64,000 bases of DNA from Leptodontidium sp. MPI-SDFR-AT-0119 (GCA_020726505.1 JAHLEZ010000030.1:620001-684000), one strand, 5' to 3'; positions 25,230 to 38,188 are shown, counted from the stretch's first letter. Numbers and translations: made by a program. Notes: a model not told the origin generated them from the sequence alone.

Positions 25230-25519
25230 TTCTAGGAATTTGAAGAAGATTAGAGACAGATTACGCAGAATCCACGAAATACCGCACAACAACTATTTTT
25301 AGCTACTGTTACTCGTAAAATAAATAGCAGACTCCTGTGCGCCGCTTCCCCGAAAGTCAGTTTAGTCGATTCACGATTCCATTTAAAATTATTCTCCCAC
25401 CGTTTTATCTTAAAGCGGCTTCTGGCCATACACGACGTAGCTACAAGTAACACTGTTAGCTATCGCACAATTTCACCTTCTAGTTGCAGCTGAAAGGCAG
25501 GTGGAGTGTGCTCGACATA
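25230..25519. other. Shared 3' region of convergent genes
   Basis: This 290-bp interval separates the stop codons of the hydrolase and the methyltransferase. No frame or RNA gene is supported. It must hold both polyadenylation regions. Confidence 0.5.
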
Positions 25520-26930
25520 CTAGTCATACTGCGCTTTGAAGTGGGCACATTGGCGCATATCTTTCCTCACATCCACCAGCCTCAACTCCACCTGATCCAG
25601 GCTCGCTTTCCCTCCCCAGACCAAAGTCATGCCGAGTCCGGAAATATCTTCAAGCATTTGCAGGAGATTCTTGTACCCAACCTTTTTCTATGTTACTCTC
25701 TTGCATTAGTAGACAGCTCGCTCACCCACCCACTCACCGACATTAAAACACAACTTACCTCTAATTTATCGTCTTGAACCCAAGGGCCCAACGGCAGAGA
25801 AAACTTCTCAGCCCGAATATTCTCGAATCCTGCTTGTATAACCCACTTCTCTAGTTCAGGACCCGGCCGCATATTCCTCCCCCTGCTCTCTTGCAACGCC
25901 ACAGTATCCCTATGAAAGGTCCACAATTCCGACCTCTCAAAATCTTCTGGCGGCAGTGCTGTTGAATAAATCATCGTGTCCCAGTCTTGAAACTCCACCC
26001 AACCGCCGGGCTTTAAATTATTGTACGACTGCTGTACAAGCCGCGGCCAGTCTTCAACGGAACCAGCGAGGAAGCGCCCAAAGACTAGATCGAGCTTGGT
26101 ATCGACCCAGTCTTTCTCGAAGTCGTCGATGATGTAGCGTACATTAACAGGACTGGGAGATGTTAGCTTTCGGTGAGAATGGGGTGGGGCGTGTACTCGA
26201 ATTCGTTGTGGAAACTCTCACCCAGTTCCGGTGGGCTGAGATCTAGTCCAGTTACCTAGAAATGCGGATAAATTAAAGCGCTGCCGGGACTTGTTGAAGG
26301 ACTTACCTCCGCTGATGGATATTTATCTGCTACGCCACGGAAATAACGTTAACAAGCCATAATCTAGTCTCATCAAAACGAAAACTCCTTCTAGAATCAA
26401 CGGCGATGGAATAGAAGGGCAAAGTAGTTCTAATATACTAAAACTTTGTGCATTGAAAGAGAGATAAATTAACGATTCCAATCCATCAAAGAAGCACTCT
26501 TACCTATCTCGATGGCCCACAATCCAATCCCTGTCCCCAGATCCAATATCCGCTGCGGATGTTCCTGAATGGGGGCAAGTATCAGCCTACCACCAAGACG
26601 AGTCTTGATCAAATCATGATGCCTCAAAAGGCGATCTTGTTGCGCGATATCGTTCGGCAGCCCATACCCTTTGTTCGTCAGTCATGCACTCGAGCGAACC
26701 TATTTCATAACGAACGTTTATCAGCCATGTACGCGTGGTAGCGGCGCCCATATTCAAAGGGATAGTTGAGCGCGGCGGATTCGATCGTAGTGGTGTCGGA
26801 TCTGCGGATTGTTAGGGTATGGGGGCAAGATTTGCAGCCCGCCTAGGCGGGGAAGGAAATGAGGGGCAAACATTGAGCCTCCATAACCGGGATCGCTGAA
26901 GTCGTCATCTTGGTAATTAGCTGCTGCCAT
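25520..26930 (-). CDS. LaeA-like SAM-dependent methyltransferase, seven exons
   Basis: Exons 26930-26872, 26801-26716, 26668-26504, 26326-26307, 26255-26197, 26152-25759 and 25681-25520 join in phase into 314 aa, typical for this family. Family landmarks follow in order: acidic N terminus (DDDFSDPGYGGSISD), GRRYHAY (38-44), YGLPND (50-55), RLLRHHDL, the SAM-binding motif I LDLGTGIG (90-97), the acidic block VTGLDLSP (111-118), VNVRYIIDDFEKDW, then LKPGGWVEFQDWD and the C-terminal GYKNLLQMLEDISG. The family includes LaeA and many stand-alone methyltransferases in fungal metabolite clusters. This one is probably a cytosolic small-molecule methyltransferase or regulator-like paralogue rather than LaeA itself. 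Several introns are small (44-48 nt). The gene's 5' end lies about 230 bp from a transposable element. Confidence 0.9.
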
Positions 26931-27516
26931 TCTTCTGTGGTCGTGAATGCTCGAAAATCCCTTTTGCACTCGTTCGTAATCGCCCAGTTGCTACAGAGAT
27001 AATAGAAGACCTGACTTTTATAAAAAGCCGAGAGGAAAATTATCGCAGAAGAATTGGCACAGACCTCTTTACGGGTTAGTGAGACGACGTGGTTGCGGTC
27101 GGAAGTTTCCGATCGTTTGCTACGCAGATCGAAAACGTTGGGGCGGGGAACTTGCGGTGTAACGTCCAACCCCCCCCTTTCGCCCACCCCCGCCTTTCGC
27201 CCGCCTGTAACGTTCCTGGTTCTGACTGGTACGCGGCGTACAGGCTCGTCGGTTGGTATCAATAATAGAGTAAAGTCACTAGACGTTCGGTTCTCAATAG
27301 GAATTGAGACGTTCCAAGCAATGGTTAAACTGCTATATCAATTTGAGCACGAAGCTCTACTACCTAGGAAACTACTCTGTTTATATAGAACTTCGATTTC
27401 GCGTGCAAGCTCTGCTAGACGGTCTTGCAGAGCGCGCAGGCCCTCGCGACCTATCTAGCTGGCTATCACATCACGTGACCCATGGCCCCGTGATTCAATG
27501 CTTTCTTCCACCCTTT

Positions 27517-27771
27517 TGTTACGGTATAGAAGTCACGGGTTAAGGGGATAGTGAATGTCGCATACGGCATGCGACCTAGTAGGCTAAATAGGGGCTAGCG
27601 CATTCTTGGTTCCACCACCTATAAGGACAGGAACCAGAGCTAGCTACGCAACTCTTCTTTCCTCGTCTTTTCTTCTAGCTATCGAGCGTACCCTTAGGTC
27701 CAAATACAAGTCTAGTACTCTCTTGCCTTTTCAAGGAGTATCATCGTATCAACTTGAGGTTAGCCGTAACA
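27517..27771. mobile_element. Solo LTR (family 1), 255 bp, TSD CCTTT
   Basis: The sequence begins TGTTACGG and ends CCGTAACA, so it has the TG...CA ends of an LTR. It is flanked by identical 5-bp duplications CCTTT (27512-27516 and 27772-27776). A TATAAGGA box lies near 27621. No internal retrotransposon sequence is attached, so it is a solo LTR left by LTR-LTR recombination. Confidence 0.9.
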
Positions 27772-27954
27772 CCTTTTACACCGAAAACAGCGATTTTGAG
27801 GTATTAATATCTTTATAACTAATTAATGAAAATTTATAATTTTTTTATATTCGTACTTATTAGCTCTTCTTAACTGACTTTACAAAGACAAATGTAATTT
27901 GGATCATGAATTATTACGTAATATTAAATTTAAGTTTTTGCCTACAAAAAACAC

Positions 27955-28255
27955 TGTTACGGCTGGCAAGAGGTTGATACGGCGAGTTGACTCTAGCTTT
28001 GTATTTAGGCCTAAAGCTACGCTCAGAATCGAGAAGAAAAGACAAGGAGGAAAGGAGAGCTCTCTATAAGGGAGGGCTCGAGTATATATATATAAAGGAC
28101 CCTCTTAATAGGGCCTAGCGTAGTCGAGTGCTATTTACGTCAATATGTCGCAGGCTCGCCACTTAGTCTTCCTTATCGGGCTTAGCGCTGTCGCATAGCC
28201 AGCGATGCTACGAGCCGTGTCGGTTAGGATGCGAGGCGCATCGTAGGTCGTAACA
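27955..28255. mobile_element. Solo LTR (family 2), 301 bp, TSD AACAC
   Basis: It begins TGTTACGGCTGG and ends GGTCGTAACA. Identical 5-bp duplications AACAC flank it at 27950-27954 and 28256-28260. It contains a strong TATA-box-like TATATATATATAAAGG at 28083-28098. It shares end sequences with family 1 but not its interior. Confidence 0.92.
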
Positions 28256-28973
28256 AACACCAAAAATCCCTTACTAATAACTTCCTTAATAATTTATATA
28301 ATTTCATAAAACTTGAAATACGTAAAGACTGTATACAATTCTTGAAGTGTTGAGAATTTTAAAGTAATTGTATTAGTAGTTGTGTTTTAATTAAGTAATT
28401 AATTTCTCTCATACAAATTATTTGTATAGTGCTTTATATTTTACTTAATTGTAAAATTATTATTAATAGAATTTACTTGAAACTCAGGAATCTTGGAATT
28501 TCATATAAAATACACTTGAACTATAAGTTTCAAGTATTTATATTAATAATTGTGGAAGTTATTAGAAAAATAAGAAAAATCATTTTTACACCAAATTTGT
28601 ATGAGAGAAATTTCTTAGATTTTAAATACTTATTTTATAATATTACGTAATATGAAATAAACATCACTATTACATATAAAAGATCTTATAAAATATATTA
28701 TAAATCTTTAGTTTCAGCTTATTTTATTAACAAATAATAAAAATATTAATTGTTAAAAGTGGTGAGTTTTGGTGTAAAAGGGTGGGCGAAAGGGGGGTGG
28801 GACGTTAACAGTCCTACCAGCCAGTAGGAAGTTGGTCAGTGCAAACGCGACGCCATCCAGATGCCGCCATTCTTTGTTTGTGGTTTCGCATCATAAAGGG
28901 ATTCTCTTTGAGTCATGAACTAGACAATGAGTATGATGAGGGAGTGGCTTTACATATTATTTAGCAGCGTTAA

Positions 28974-31870
28974 TAGGGCTGGAATTTGAGCACTTTGAAC
29001 CCTGAATCAACCTCTTCCCTCTTGAATCGAATGAATCAACTTGCGGATTATATTCAATGAATCTGAATCAATTATATACGGATTCATTCAGGGTTCGATT
29101 TATAGGGTTTTGAATCGATCGGTGCGATGTAATCCCGCGTCACGAAAGCTACCCCGCTATTCAGCTCTACACATCACGAATTTTTAGGCTTCCTCTGGCC
29201 GATACCATTAAGCTCAGGTATTCTAAATATGCTATATTCTAGCTTTCAAATGATGCTATTACCAAGCTATTTAGAGGAGCAGTATTCGAGTTTTGGCAGA
29301 CAAATGACGATTTTGAACCCCCATTTTACCCCTCCTTTTTGATATATATCACTATACCACCAACCACATACTAGTCCGAGTGGGTTATAGGAACGATATG
29401 CTATTGCTTATATCTATTTAGACTCTCATCTCTATTTGTATACGGTTTAGAGAACGACAAGTTTACATTATTCATAATAATGTTTTCCATGTCCGAATAA
29501 CGACAGTTTCCCAAACTTCAATAATTTCTCACCGCCGCAACTCAAGAGTTATAACTATAGTGTTTTAAATTATGAATACCCAAGTCGGCAGCTTTCAAGG
29601 GAGCCAATTTTCATCCATTTTGAAAGATAACTAAGTGTTAAGTAAATTTTTCTAGATTTCTAATGAAAAGTTATATGTTAATGCTAGACATTTCTTGAGA
29701 CAATATTATGCCCTTATATTTTTGCCTTTAAATTGCACCAAATTTGAGAAAGATATAAGTAACCTGTGACGACAGGCTCACATGGTTGGTTCTGGACCAG
29801 GGGTTATCTTTAGGTACGGAGCACTACCGGGGTAGTTTCGGACCAGATTCGTGTATATAAGGGGTATCCTGCCCCTTTCTCTCTTCGGCTCCTTATCTTC
29901 TTGGTTTCCTTCGTAGTAGACCTATAATATTCGAGCTGGAGCTGCCACCGCCTACATACTCCCATATACCTCTAGCAAAGCTCCTTCGAGTATTGCGTCG
30001 TTACATAACCTAACTACACGTTCTTATCTAGTTATATCTTAGAACATTGTAGTGTAAAGTAGTGAAGTAAGGTATATTAGGTGTTGTGATCCATTGAATG
30101 CTTAGCGCGTTTTGAAGTAAAACACGCTTTTCTACTCCAACTCTCTCTCTTCTCTCACCAACAACACCACTAAATTTTTTTTTAATTCAGATGCTTTTTA
30201 CGGATATTTACTCTTCTTTACCCACTGAATTGATATCCCTAAATCATTAGGACACTACTGTGTTTGTTATTACGGTGCGTTTCGACGATTCGAGAGAGTG
30301 CATGTTTTTCGGACTCAAATGCCAAGTAGCAACGTCTCTTCTAAATCCCTTGGTTCTGATAGCTAATATATATAGAATGCCACCTCAAACTACGAGAGAT
30401 AGAAAGCCTACTCCTACTCCTTTTGCGTCGTTCTTTGCACCTCGTCCTCGCCGTGAAGGCCTCGTCCCACATAACTACAACAACATGGAGCGAAATGAGA
30501 TCATCCCTTCGAACACTCTACGCCCGGCGGTTCCTTCAATTATACTCTTTCCTGGGGCAAACCCTATAGCAAACCCTCCTGCGAATGATCCCCCTCCTGG
30601 CAGTGATGAATGCCAGGATTCCGATGACGAAGATTGTTGTTGACGTCCCCGAACCCGAATTTGCGAATACTAGAATGACAGAGGATGAGAAGATAGATGC
30701 TATCAAGATATAAGCCCTTAGTAGAGAAAAGATTGAGAAGAGGAGGAGAGACAAGAGTAGCCACGTGTATTAGTATGTGCACTATGAACTCCGTCCTAGC
30801 GTCTTTTACATAGAGACAAAGGATAGCCCCGGACCTAAGGTTCTTTAAGAGTATAAGTGGCATTGTAAGAGGTATTTAGCCTCTAGTCACTTAGGCCAAA
30901 AAATACGTCGTTCTGGAGTTAAACCGTAGATGAGTTACCTCTGGAATAGACAAGCATTTGAAGGCCTACGGCATCACGAAGAACTCTCACTTTGCACGAA
31001 TCCACGGCTATTCTGATGCTATCGGCGGCGGCGATTATACGGAACTTGATGGTTGGAGTGGTAAGCCAATACCACGAGCCAGACTCACTGCTAGAGAGTC
31101 TACACGTCGTTGGTTTGTGAAGACTCGACAGCCATTTTCTACATTTGAAACCAAGGAGTTTTAAGAGATGTTTCTTGCGCACGGAAACCAATGTGCCTAC
31201 TAGAATCGAGTAACTCTACAGAACCATATCTACGACGATTTCCTAGTTCGCCGCGACAAGTTACGGTACGATCTCCTTCACCCTCGACATGTGGACTAGT
31301 TCAAATCGAAAGCCGATCTTCGCAATTATCGGCCATTGGTATACTCCAGACTTCGAAGAGATAAAGGAGGTGCTCGAATTCATATAGGTTGAAGGGAAAC
31401 ACACTGGAAAACGTCTGGCAGAGATTATTATAAAGCTCTTGGAAGAGTTAAAGCTAAAACACAAGCTCTTTGCTATCACGGGGGACAACGCGAGCAATAA
31501 CGGCACCCTTTGCTACCACCTTTTTCAACGCTTGAGAGAAGAGTACGGCGACTAGCCTTCTCTCGTACGACCTCGAATGAAGTTCTATTGAAAGTTAAGC
31601 TTCATTCGTTGTCTTGCTCACGTGATTAATCTGATCTACAAAGACGTTCTTTCCTCCCTTAAAGCTGGCGTTGCTATTAAAGCAAAGAAGACTTTAGATT
31701 CATGGGAGAAAACTTTCAAAAGCTCGGACTACGTCATCCCTAAGGATAACAGTCGTAGCGCTATTGCCAAAGTCAGATTTCTCAACCTCTGGATTTTACG
31801 GAGTTCGCAGAGAGAGGAAGACTGGGCGAAGCTACCACGAGCATCGAATCGGAAGCTAATTTACGACGTC
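28974..31870 (+). mobile_element. Broken hAT-superfamily DNA transposon
   Basis: The left end is placed at TAGGGCTGGAATTTG (28974), which resembles hAT tips and has GAATCAA repeats just inside. The plus-strand transposase remnant starts about 30377 (MPPQTTRDRKPTPTPFASFF). It includes a zinc-finger-like YKWHCKRYL, then WFVKTRQPFSTFETKEF (about 31110-31164), DMWTSSNRKP (about 31286), the catalytic ITGDNASNNGT region (about 31475-31505) and RCLAHVINLIYKD (about 31605-31645). These are hAT landmarks in the correct order. The frame changes three times and carries stops, several of them TAG where CAG is expected. The element is cut at 31870 by another hAT copy, and its C-terminal half is missing from the window. 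Confidence 0.8.
29765..30005. mobile_element. Solo LTR (family 3), 241 bp, TSD TAACC
   Basis: It begins TGTGACGACAGG and ends GCGTCGTTACA. It is flanked by TAACC on both sides (29760-29764, 30006-30010). A TATA-like GTATATAAGGGG lies at 29852. It is inserted in the 5' part of the plus-strand hAT element, upstream of its coding frame. Confidence 0.92.
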
Positions 31871-34800
31871 CAGTGTGTCAAAAAATTATTCAAATTAGTT
31901 AATTAATATTCAATTCAATTCAATTCAATTTGAATTAAATTAATTAATGATTCTTAGACTTGAATAAAATAGTAATTAAATTATTCTTGAATGTTATTCA
32001 ATTATTCAAGAACATGTGACTAAATTTAAACTAGAAAATTAAAATACAAATTAAACCTTTTTTTGTATATAAAAACGATTATCTTTAAGAGTATAACTCT
32101 TAATTAACTCCTTATATTCTTTTCCTTCTTCGTCTTTAAGAACTCCCCAACTTTTTAAGCAAATTATCTTTTTAAACGTCTCTTTAGAAAGCTTATTTCT
32201 TAATTTAGAAATAATTAAAGCTCCTTGAGAGAAAAACCTTTTACTAGCGGCTAAACTAACTAGAATTTAAAGATATTTCTTAGTTATTCGAGATAATATT
32301 TTATACTTCTCTTTATTAAGTCGCTAGTAATCTAAGGCTTTAGTTTATTATTAAGTTAGCTTCAGTTATATTAAAGATATTAATAAACTTACATGTTTAG
32401 GACTTCTTTTTTCTTTTAAATTAGTAGTTAATTCGTCGGTTTCAAATTCTTCGTCGTTTTTGGCAAATATTCCTAATTCGTCGTCGTCGTCGTCGTATAT
32501 ATTAAGATCTCCGTCCTCGTCAATTATAAGATTTTCTCTTAAGTAGTCTAATTTATAACTATATAAATAATTAGTATTATTAATATTAAATTATTAAAGA
32601 TAAAGCTTACCTATTAAAATCCGTCCTTAATCGAGCTATAATATCCGATATAAATCCGGTTGAAATACTTATGGCTTTTAAGCCTTCTTCTTTAATTCTA
32701 GGATCAAAGATTATAGATAAATAAAAGTTTTTACTCTTATTATCTAAAACCCCTGTTTTCGGATAATACTTCCGAAGCTTAGCGATACTACTATTAATAA
32801 CATTAATAAATACTTTATCTTAATTTTAAAGTTAATATTATTAGTATTTTAAAAATAAAAGGAATTTAAAATAATAAGTACTTACTTAATATTATTACTT
32901 AAAAGCATCTAATTTATTATATATTATATATACATTAAGTATAATATTGTGACGCTTGCCCTAGAAAGACGGCAATCACGTGTAACTGACGCCTCACATA
33001 TTAACACAAGAGATATATGACGATACTAAGCATTAACTTAGAATCTACAACTACAGAGGAAAGAAGGTAAGGAAAGAATAAGTCTATATACAAGAGGTTA
33101 GTATGCCTAGCACCATAGTAATCTCGGTACGTCCCGATCGGGCAGTACTAAGTGGAGCCGGTGGAAATAAGGCTCTGGGCCGTGCGAGTCGTCACAATAT
33201 AATATATAGTTAGGTATTTCTCGGCTTGTAATTTTGTAGTTGCTTTAACGAATATAGCTAAAATAATTAATACGTTCTCTAACCACTTGATTATTCTTAT
33301 TCTTAAAAGCCTTAGAATTCGAGCTATTAATAATAGCTCTAATAAGATCCTAAAGATATAAGAAATTCTTTAATATATAATACGTTAAAGACCCACGAGT
33401 TTGTTGATTTAATAATAGTTAGTTAAATACTAATAATAAAAGGATATATTTATAAATAAAAAAACTTACTAAGCTGAGGAAATCGAGTCTTTTGTATTTC
33501 AAAAGCTTTAATTTGAGCCTCTAAAAGTCGCTTATTCTCTTGGTTATATTTGATGCCGATTATAATTTTTCGAACCTTTTTCTAAATAGAGAAATCTATA
33601 TAAAATTAGTAAAATAATTTATTAAATTATTAATAAACTTACTTGTTTCTTAATTTTCTTGAATATCTTCTTCTTTTTCTTCTTTATATATATCTCTAGT
33701 ATAAGAGATATTATAATCGTTCTTAATAATACTTATTAAGATATCTTGAACAATTAAATTTAATACGTGAGTTATACAAGGTGTATTACCTTGAAATTTC
33801 ATAGCTTTTTGAGCGTAATGCTTTGTAAAAGTAGTTATAAGTGTATCGTTTAAAGAAGTGTTGTCTCTTGTAATACTATTATAAAGATTAGCTTTTATAA
33901 TAAAAGTATTCCTTAAAATACTTACTTAATAATATTATCTTCAATATTAAAGCTTTTAAGAGCTTGTATTAATACCGAACTTATATAGACGCCTGAGTGT
34001 TTATCGGCTAAGTCTCTCATAGCTAAAAGTCGCGAATTCATATTAAAATTCGCGTCGATCTAGTGGCTAGTAAATTAGTTAGTTATTTAATAAATAAATA
34101 AATTAATAAAAAATAACTTACATAGTAATTCCAAGATAAGCATCTTGATTTATAGTTGTCTAAGTATCAAGAGTTAAAGAAAACCCTCCTTGAGTCTTAA
34201 TTTACTCTAATAACAAGTCTTTTAATAAAGACTTATTATTATTAAAATATAAAGTCAACTCATCAGTTAAAACTTAAGAGTACAAAGGCGGTACCTCCCT
34301 TTAATAGTAAGTTAGTTATAAATCCAAGTATTTATAAGTATTAGAGCGTACTTACTTATAAAGGTATACTATTAATTTCCGAAAGCTAATACTTATAATA
34401 GCTCTAAAAGAGATATTATTAAAAACAACAAAGTTTAATAATAATCTCTTAAAATACAATATCATAAAACTAGCTTCTTTTTCTTCTTCTTCTAATTCGT
34501 CTTCTTGTTAATTATTATTATTAAAGGACTCTTTTAAGCTTAATTAACTTGTATTTCGAGTCGAATTTGGAGTAGTTGTTCCTAAAATAATATTAGTAAA
34601 TATTATTAATAAAAACTTATTAATAAATTAACTTACTTAGATCAATATTATTCTTTATGGCCTCTATATTTATTGACTTATAAGAGGTTCGAAAGTAAGT
34701 AAAATAATTACTCGTAGTTTAATTAACTTTTTGGTTAAGCCATTTTTTACTAATTTAAGTTAGTATAACTTTTTATTAATAGATTTAAATAAACTTACTT

Positions 34801-35561
34801 ATAACCTCGAACTAAACATCGGACAGTAACAGCACAGTAGTCTTTAAGCTTTTCCGGATTTAGTTTAGCTTTATCGAGAGTCTTTAATAAGTATTTAAAC
34901 TTAAAAAGAGGCGGTTGTAAATCAAGAGGATTTAATTCGAATTCGGCCGAGTTTTACTTAATATTTAAAGTAATAGAAGTTAGTTGCGACATAATAAAGT
35001 ATACTAAAGACATACAAGTGTACTTTTAAAAGTATTTATAAGAGTATAAGTTGTTATTGATTTATTAAGGTGTTTATTAAATAATAAAAAGTCGATTTTA
35101 AAGAGAAATTTAATTGTTTTTATAATAAATAAACCTTTTCTAAAGAATTCTAAGACTATTGAAGCATTAATTATTAATCCTTATACTCGAAAGTACTAGA
35201 ATTATATTTTCGTTACTTACTAATATTTTATTTGTAAGACTTATTAATTAATATTAAATTAGAAGTATAGCGTTAATTCTAAGAGGTTCCTTATCGCTGC
35301 CCCGCTTAATAAGCAAGATAGCGGGATCTATACTAGAATAAGATAGACTATAGCCAAAACAAGTATAGATCCCGTAAACCTTAACCTTAATTAAGCGAAA
35401 CCACTTAAAGTCGTATTAGTTAATATATTATTCAAATATATTTAAATATATTTAAATCAATTCAAATTTTAATTAATTAGAATTAATTAATAAATAAAAT
35501 CATTGAATTGAATTGAATAATAACTATTATTCAAATTCAATTCAATTCATTTGACACACTG
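31871..35561 (-). mobile_element. RIP-degraded hAT element, family B copy 1
   Basis: The element has 12-bp perfect inverted ends, CAGTGTGTCAAA (31871-31882) and its complement at 35550-35561. Runs of AATTC sit just inside each end. On the minus strand, near 32140-32280, the remains of the hAT C-terminal dimerisation domain can be read: a region ending in SERVFS-like, RN.LS and LK.W.VL positions, with many TAA/TAG stops. It is homologous along much of its length to 38340-41200. It carries a solo LTR at 32948-33196. No 8-bp duplication flanks it, so one side may be rearranged. Confidence 0.75.
32948..33196. mobile_element. Solo LTR (family 4) copy 1, 249 bp
   Basis: It begins TGTGACGCTTGCCC and ends GAGTCGTCACA, with the same length and family as 48941-49189. 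Flanks read ATAT on both sides (4 bp); the fifth base does not match, which could reflect RIP in this AT-rich setting. The two copies differ at nine positions, all transitions. Confidence 0.88.
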
Positions 35562-38188
35562 TTTAGAAATCTCAGTTCTTGCTTTAATAAGCTCTTTAGC
35601 TAATATTACTTTACGTAAAGCACTTTACTCCGGTTTATTTACTTTTTTACGAATAAGCTCGGCTTATTCTGGAATTACTCGGGGCCTTCCGGTATTATAA
35701 AGTGCGAACTTGAGACGGTAGTAGAAAGTCGGTTTTTAATAATATTTAAAATTTAAATCCGAGAAAACGATTATATAAAAGCACTTGTAATACTTTTTTT
35801 CACTAAAGATTATAAAAATACTGTTTCTGATATAAAAACCGTTTTTTTAATAGATTTTATATTTTTATTACTTACTAAAACTATAATTTATAATATAACA
35901 AGAAGTGTTTTAGTTCCTTAGCTTCTGTTTAGCTTCCGAGCACTTAGTTCTTTATAATAAGCTCGTTTTTATAGTTCTTAGCAAAAACCGGGTCTTACTT
36001 AGCTCTAATAATATTTAAGAACCTTTCTGTAACTAAAGGTCCTGAAACGAACTCAGCTCCGACTGCCTTACACTCGTAGTAAGAGAGAAACTAGTTTCGG
36101 TATTAAGTTATAACATTAATACAACCGCTGTAAGCTTATTAAAGCAAGAGAAAGTAATTCAGCTCAATGTCGCGTAAGTTAATAACTTTAAAAAGCGCGT
36201 AATATTAACAAAGCTCCCGAACGATCTTCTAAATAATATAAGTATACTCGTTAACTTAAGTTAAAGAAATAATCTTAAAAATTAAAGTATTAATATAATT
36301 AATAACTTAAGTATAAAGTTATTTATATTTAATAATTAAATTACTCTAGTCGCTCTTTTCAATAATAAAAACCTTAAAAGCTCTATTATATTCAAATTCG
36401 ACTACGGAAAAAAGTATCGCCGGTTCGTCGTTTATTTACTTTATATTTTTTCTTTAAAGAAATTCGGTTTTTATATTAAAAATTAATAAATTTATTATAA
36501 GAGAAAGAATATCGGGTCCGTTAAGGTCGACAAGCGGCCAAAGGCCTTTACTATACGCTTAAGCTTGAAATTCGGTATTGAATTTAGTCTAGCCCTTTCG
36601 GTTCTTAATACGATCGTTCCTAAAGTCGGTTATAATAAATTCTGTAAGAATAAAACGTAAGTAAAACCGTGTAATAATCGTTAGAAAAAGTAAAGAAAAA
36701 AAAGTAAAGTAATATTCTACCGAGCTTGAATTATCAAGGCTCTAAGAGTTATATGGCTCTTAACTATCACCTAAAATACTAGAGGAGAGAAGTAATAATT
36801 AGTAAAATAGTAAGAAGTAGAAGATTAATTAAAAAGTACTCCCCCTTTTAAGAAAATGGGGAAAATATTAGTTATATATATCCCGTAAGTAGGTTTAACT
36901 AGCTGTAAGTATACAAGAAGCATACCTGGCCGTTCAGTAAGCTCGCGTAAGAGGTGCCGCTAACTATATACTATGACAGTTTTATTTTACAGGAATAAAA
37001 AGGTTTCGGGCTCTTTTACTGCATATGCCCTTCTGAGCGGTAGTAGCTTTTTTTCTTAAAGCCTTGCTTATAATTACGGTTATCGATCTTGACAGTTATT
37101 TCGATAAGTTCCTGTAAGTCGGAAGGCGCGTCCGACTTTATTATTTTATTTTTTACTTTGTTTTTTAACCTCTAGTAATACCTTGCCTTAAATGCTTCGT
37201 TATTCCAGTTAATTTAGTTAATAAATTACTAAAAGGCGGCAGTATACGAGGTTACGAATCCGGTTTGCTTCAGGTACTAAATGTTTCGTTCGGCGGTTCG
37301 CAACTAATCGATGTTACTAAAGACCTAATTAATACGTGACTCGAACTTGTTAAACGTTATAAAAATCTTATTAAACTTCTTAAATATAACAGTAATGTAT
37401 CGTTTATTAACTAGTCGGTTTTTAATATAATTAAATAAGAATGTTTCGATTCAGTTAAAGGCAGCTCCTTTAAGAAAAGACGCGGCTGATAAGACTTTAT
37501 TAATTTCCGTAAGAAACTAATAACCGTTGAAGCCGGTGTAAAGCTTAACTTGCGATAAATATACCTTAAGCTTAGCACGATTTCTATAATAAAGATCGGG
37601 CGAAGCGGTCTTAGGGATAACTTTTGAATCAAAGACCTTTAGCGCTGGCGGCGTAGCCAAGGCCTCCGTGGACGTGAATCCTTTAACGGATATATTATTA
37701 TACGTAAGTCGGTACCTCTGACGAGAAAGTGCTTAAAGTATAACGGTCGTGTATTTGCTTAATAAATACAAGTAATAGTTATTAATCTTAATAATCGAGA
37801 GATAAGTATATCACGTACAGTCCAAAATAATTATTAAGTATAAGTGAAGATATTATTTAAAGTTAAGCACGAAGCTTTTATTTAATAATAAACGTGCTAA
37901 TCTTATATAAAACCTTTCGTGCTTATTAGATCTTCTTAAATCTTAAGATCTTTTAGATTTATTAAGATCTTGAGATTTATCACGTGACCCGTGGTCGCGT
38001 GATCTCGCGGCCTAATTCGCAGTACCGAGATTATATACTAAAGAAACTTTACTAGTTATAAGTATATTCTAGGAGCTTTATAACTCCTAAGAGCCGTACT
38101 CCTAAGATCCCTCCGGTTCCTGAGATTACGCAAGCTCTTAGAATACTTCCTCCTAGGACCCAGTAGTCGCCTAGGAGCGTCAGTAACA
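35562..38188 (-). mobile_element. Ty3/gypsy-type remnant (gag region and LTR fragment)
   Basis: The minus strand has, from high to low coordinate, an LTR-like end starting TGTTACTGACGCTCC at 38188, about 400 bp of AT-rich LTR/leader, and a gag-like frame (37411-37632 and neighbours, FKKFNKIFITFNKFESRIN). A degenerate zinc knuckle lies near 37010-37060 (YYRSEGHMQ-stop-KS, where Y and S replace expected Cys). The rest to 35562 is stop-filled. I could not find a second LTR. The call as gypsy rests on the gag-knuckle order and is moderate. Confidence 0.45.

Larger units (their letters stand above)
27160..28808. mobile_element. TIR element interrupted by two solo LTRs
   Basis: The left end, TAACGTCCAACCCCCCCCTT then TCGCCCACCC (27160-27189), matches the reverse complement of the right end at about 28779-28808 (TTAACGTCCCACCCCCCCTT then TCGCCCACCC) with few mismatches. 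An inner copy of CCACCCTTTTACACC, present next to the right inverted repeat, is found on the left only after about 315 bp (from 27507), so the left end may hold a further insertion. No transposase is readable; the core is AT-rich (28260-28760). Removing the two solo LTRs and their target duplicates leaves about 1.1 kb. It is probably a non-autonomous DNA transposon. The family is unknown. Confidence 0.65.
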
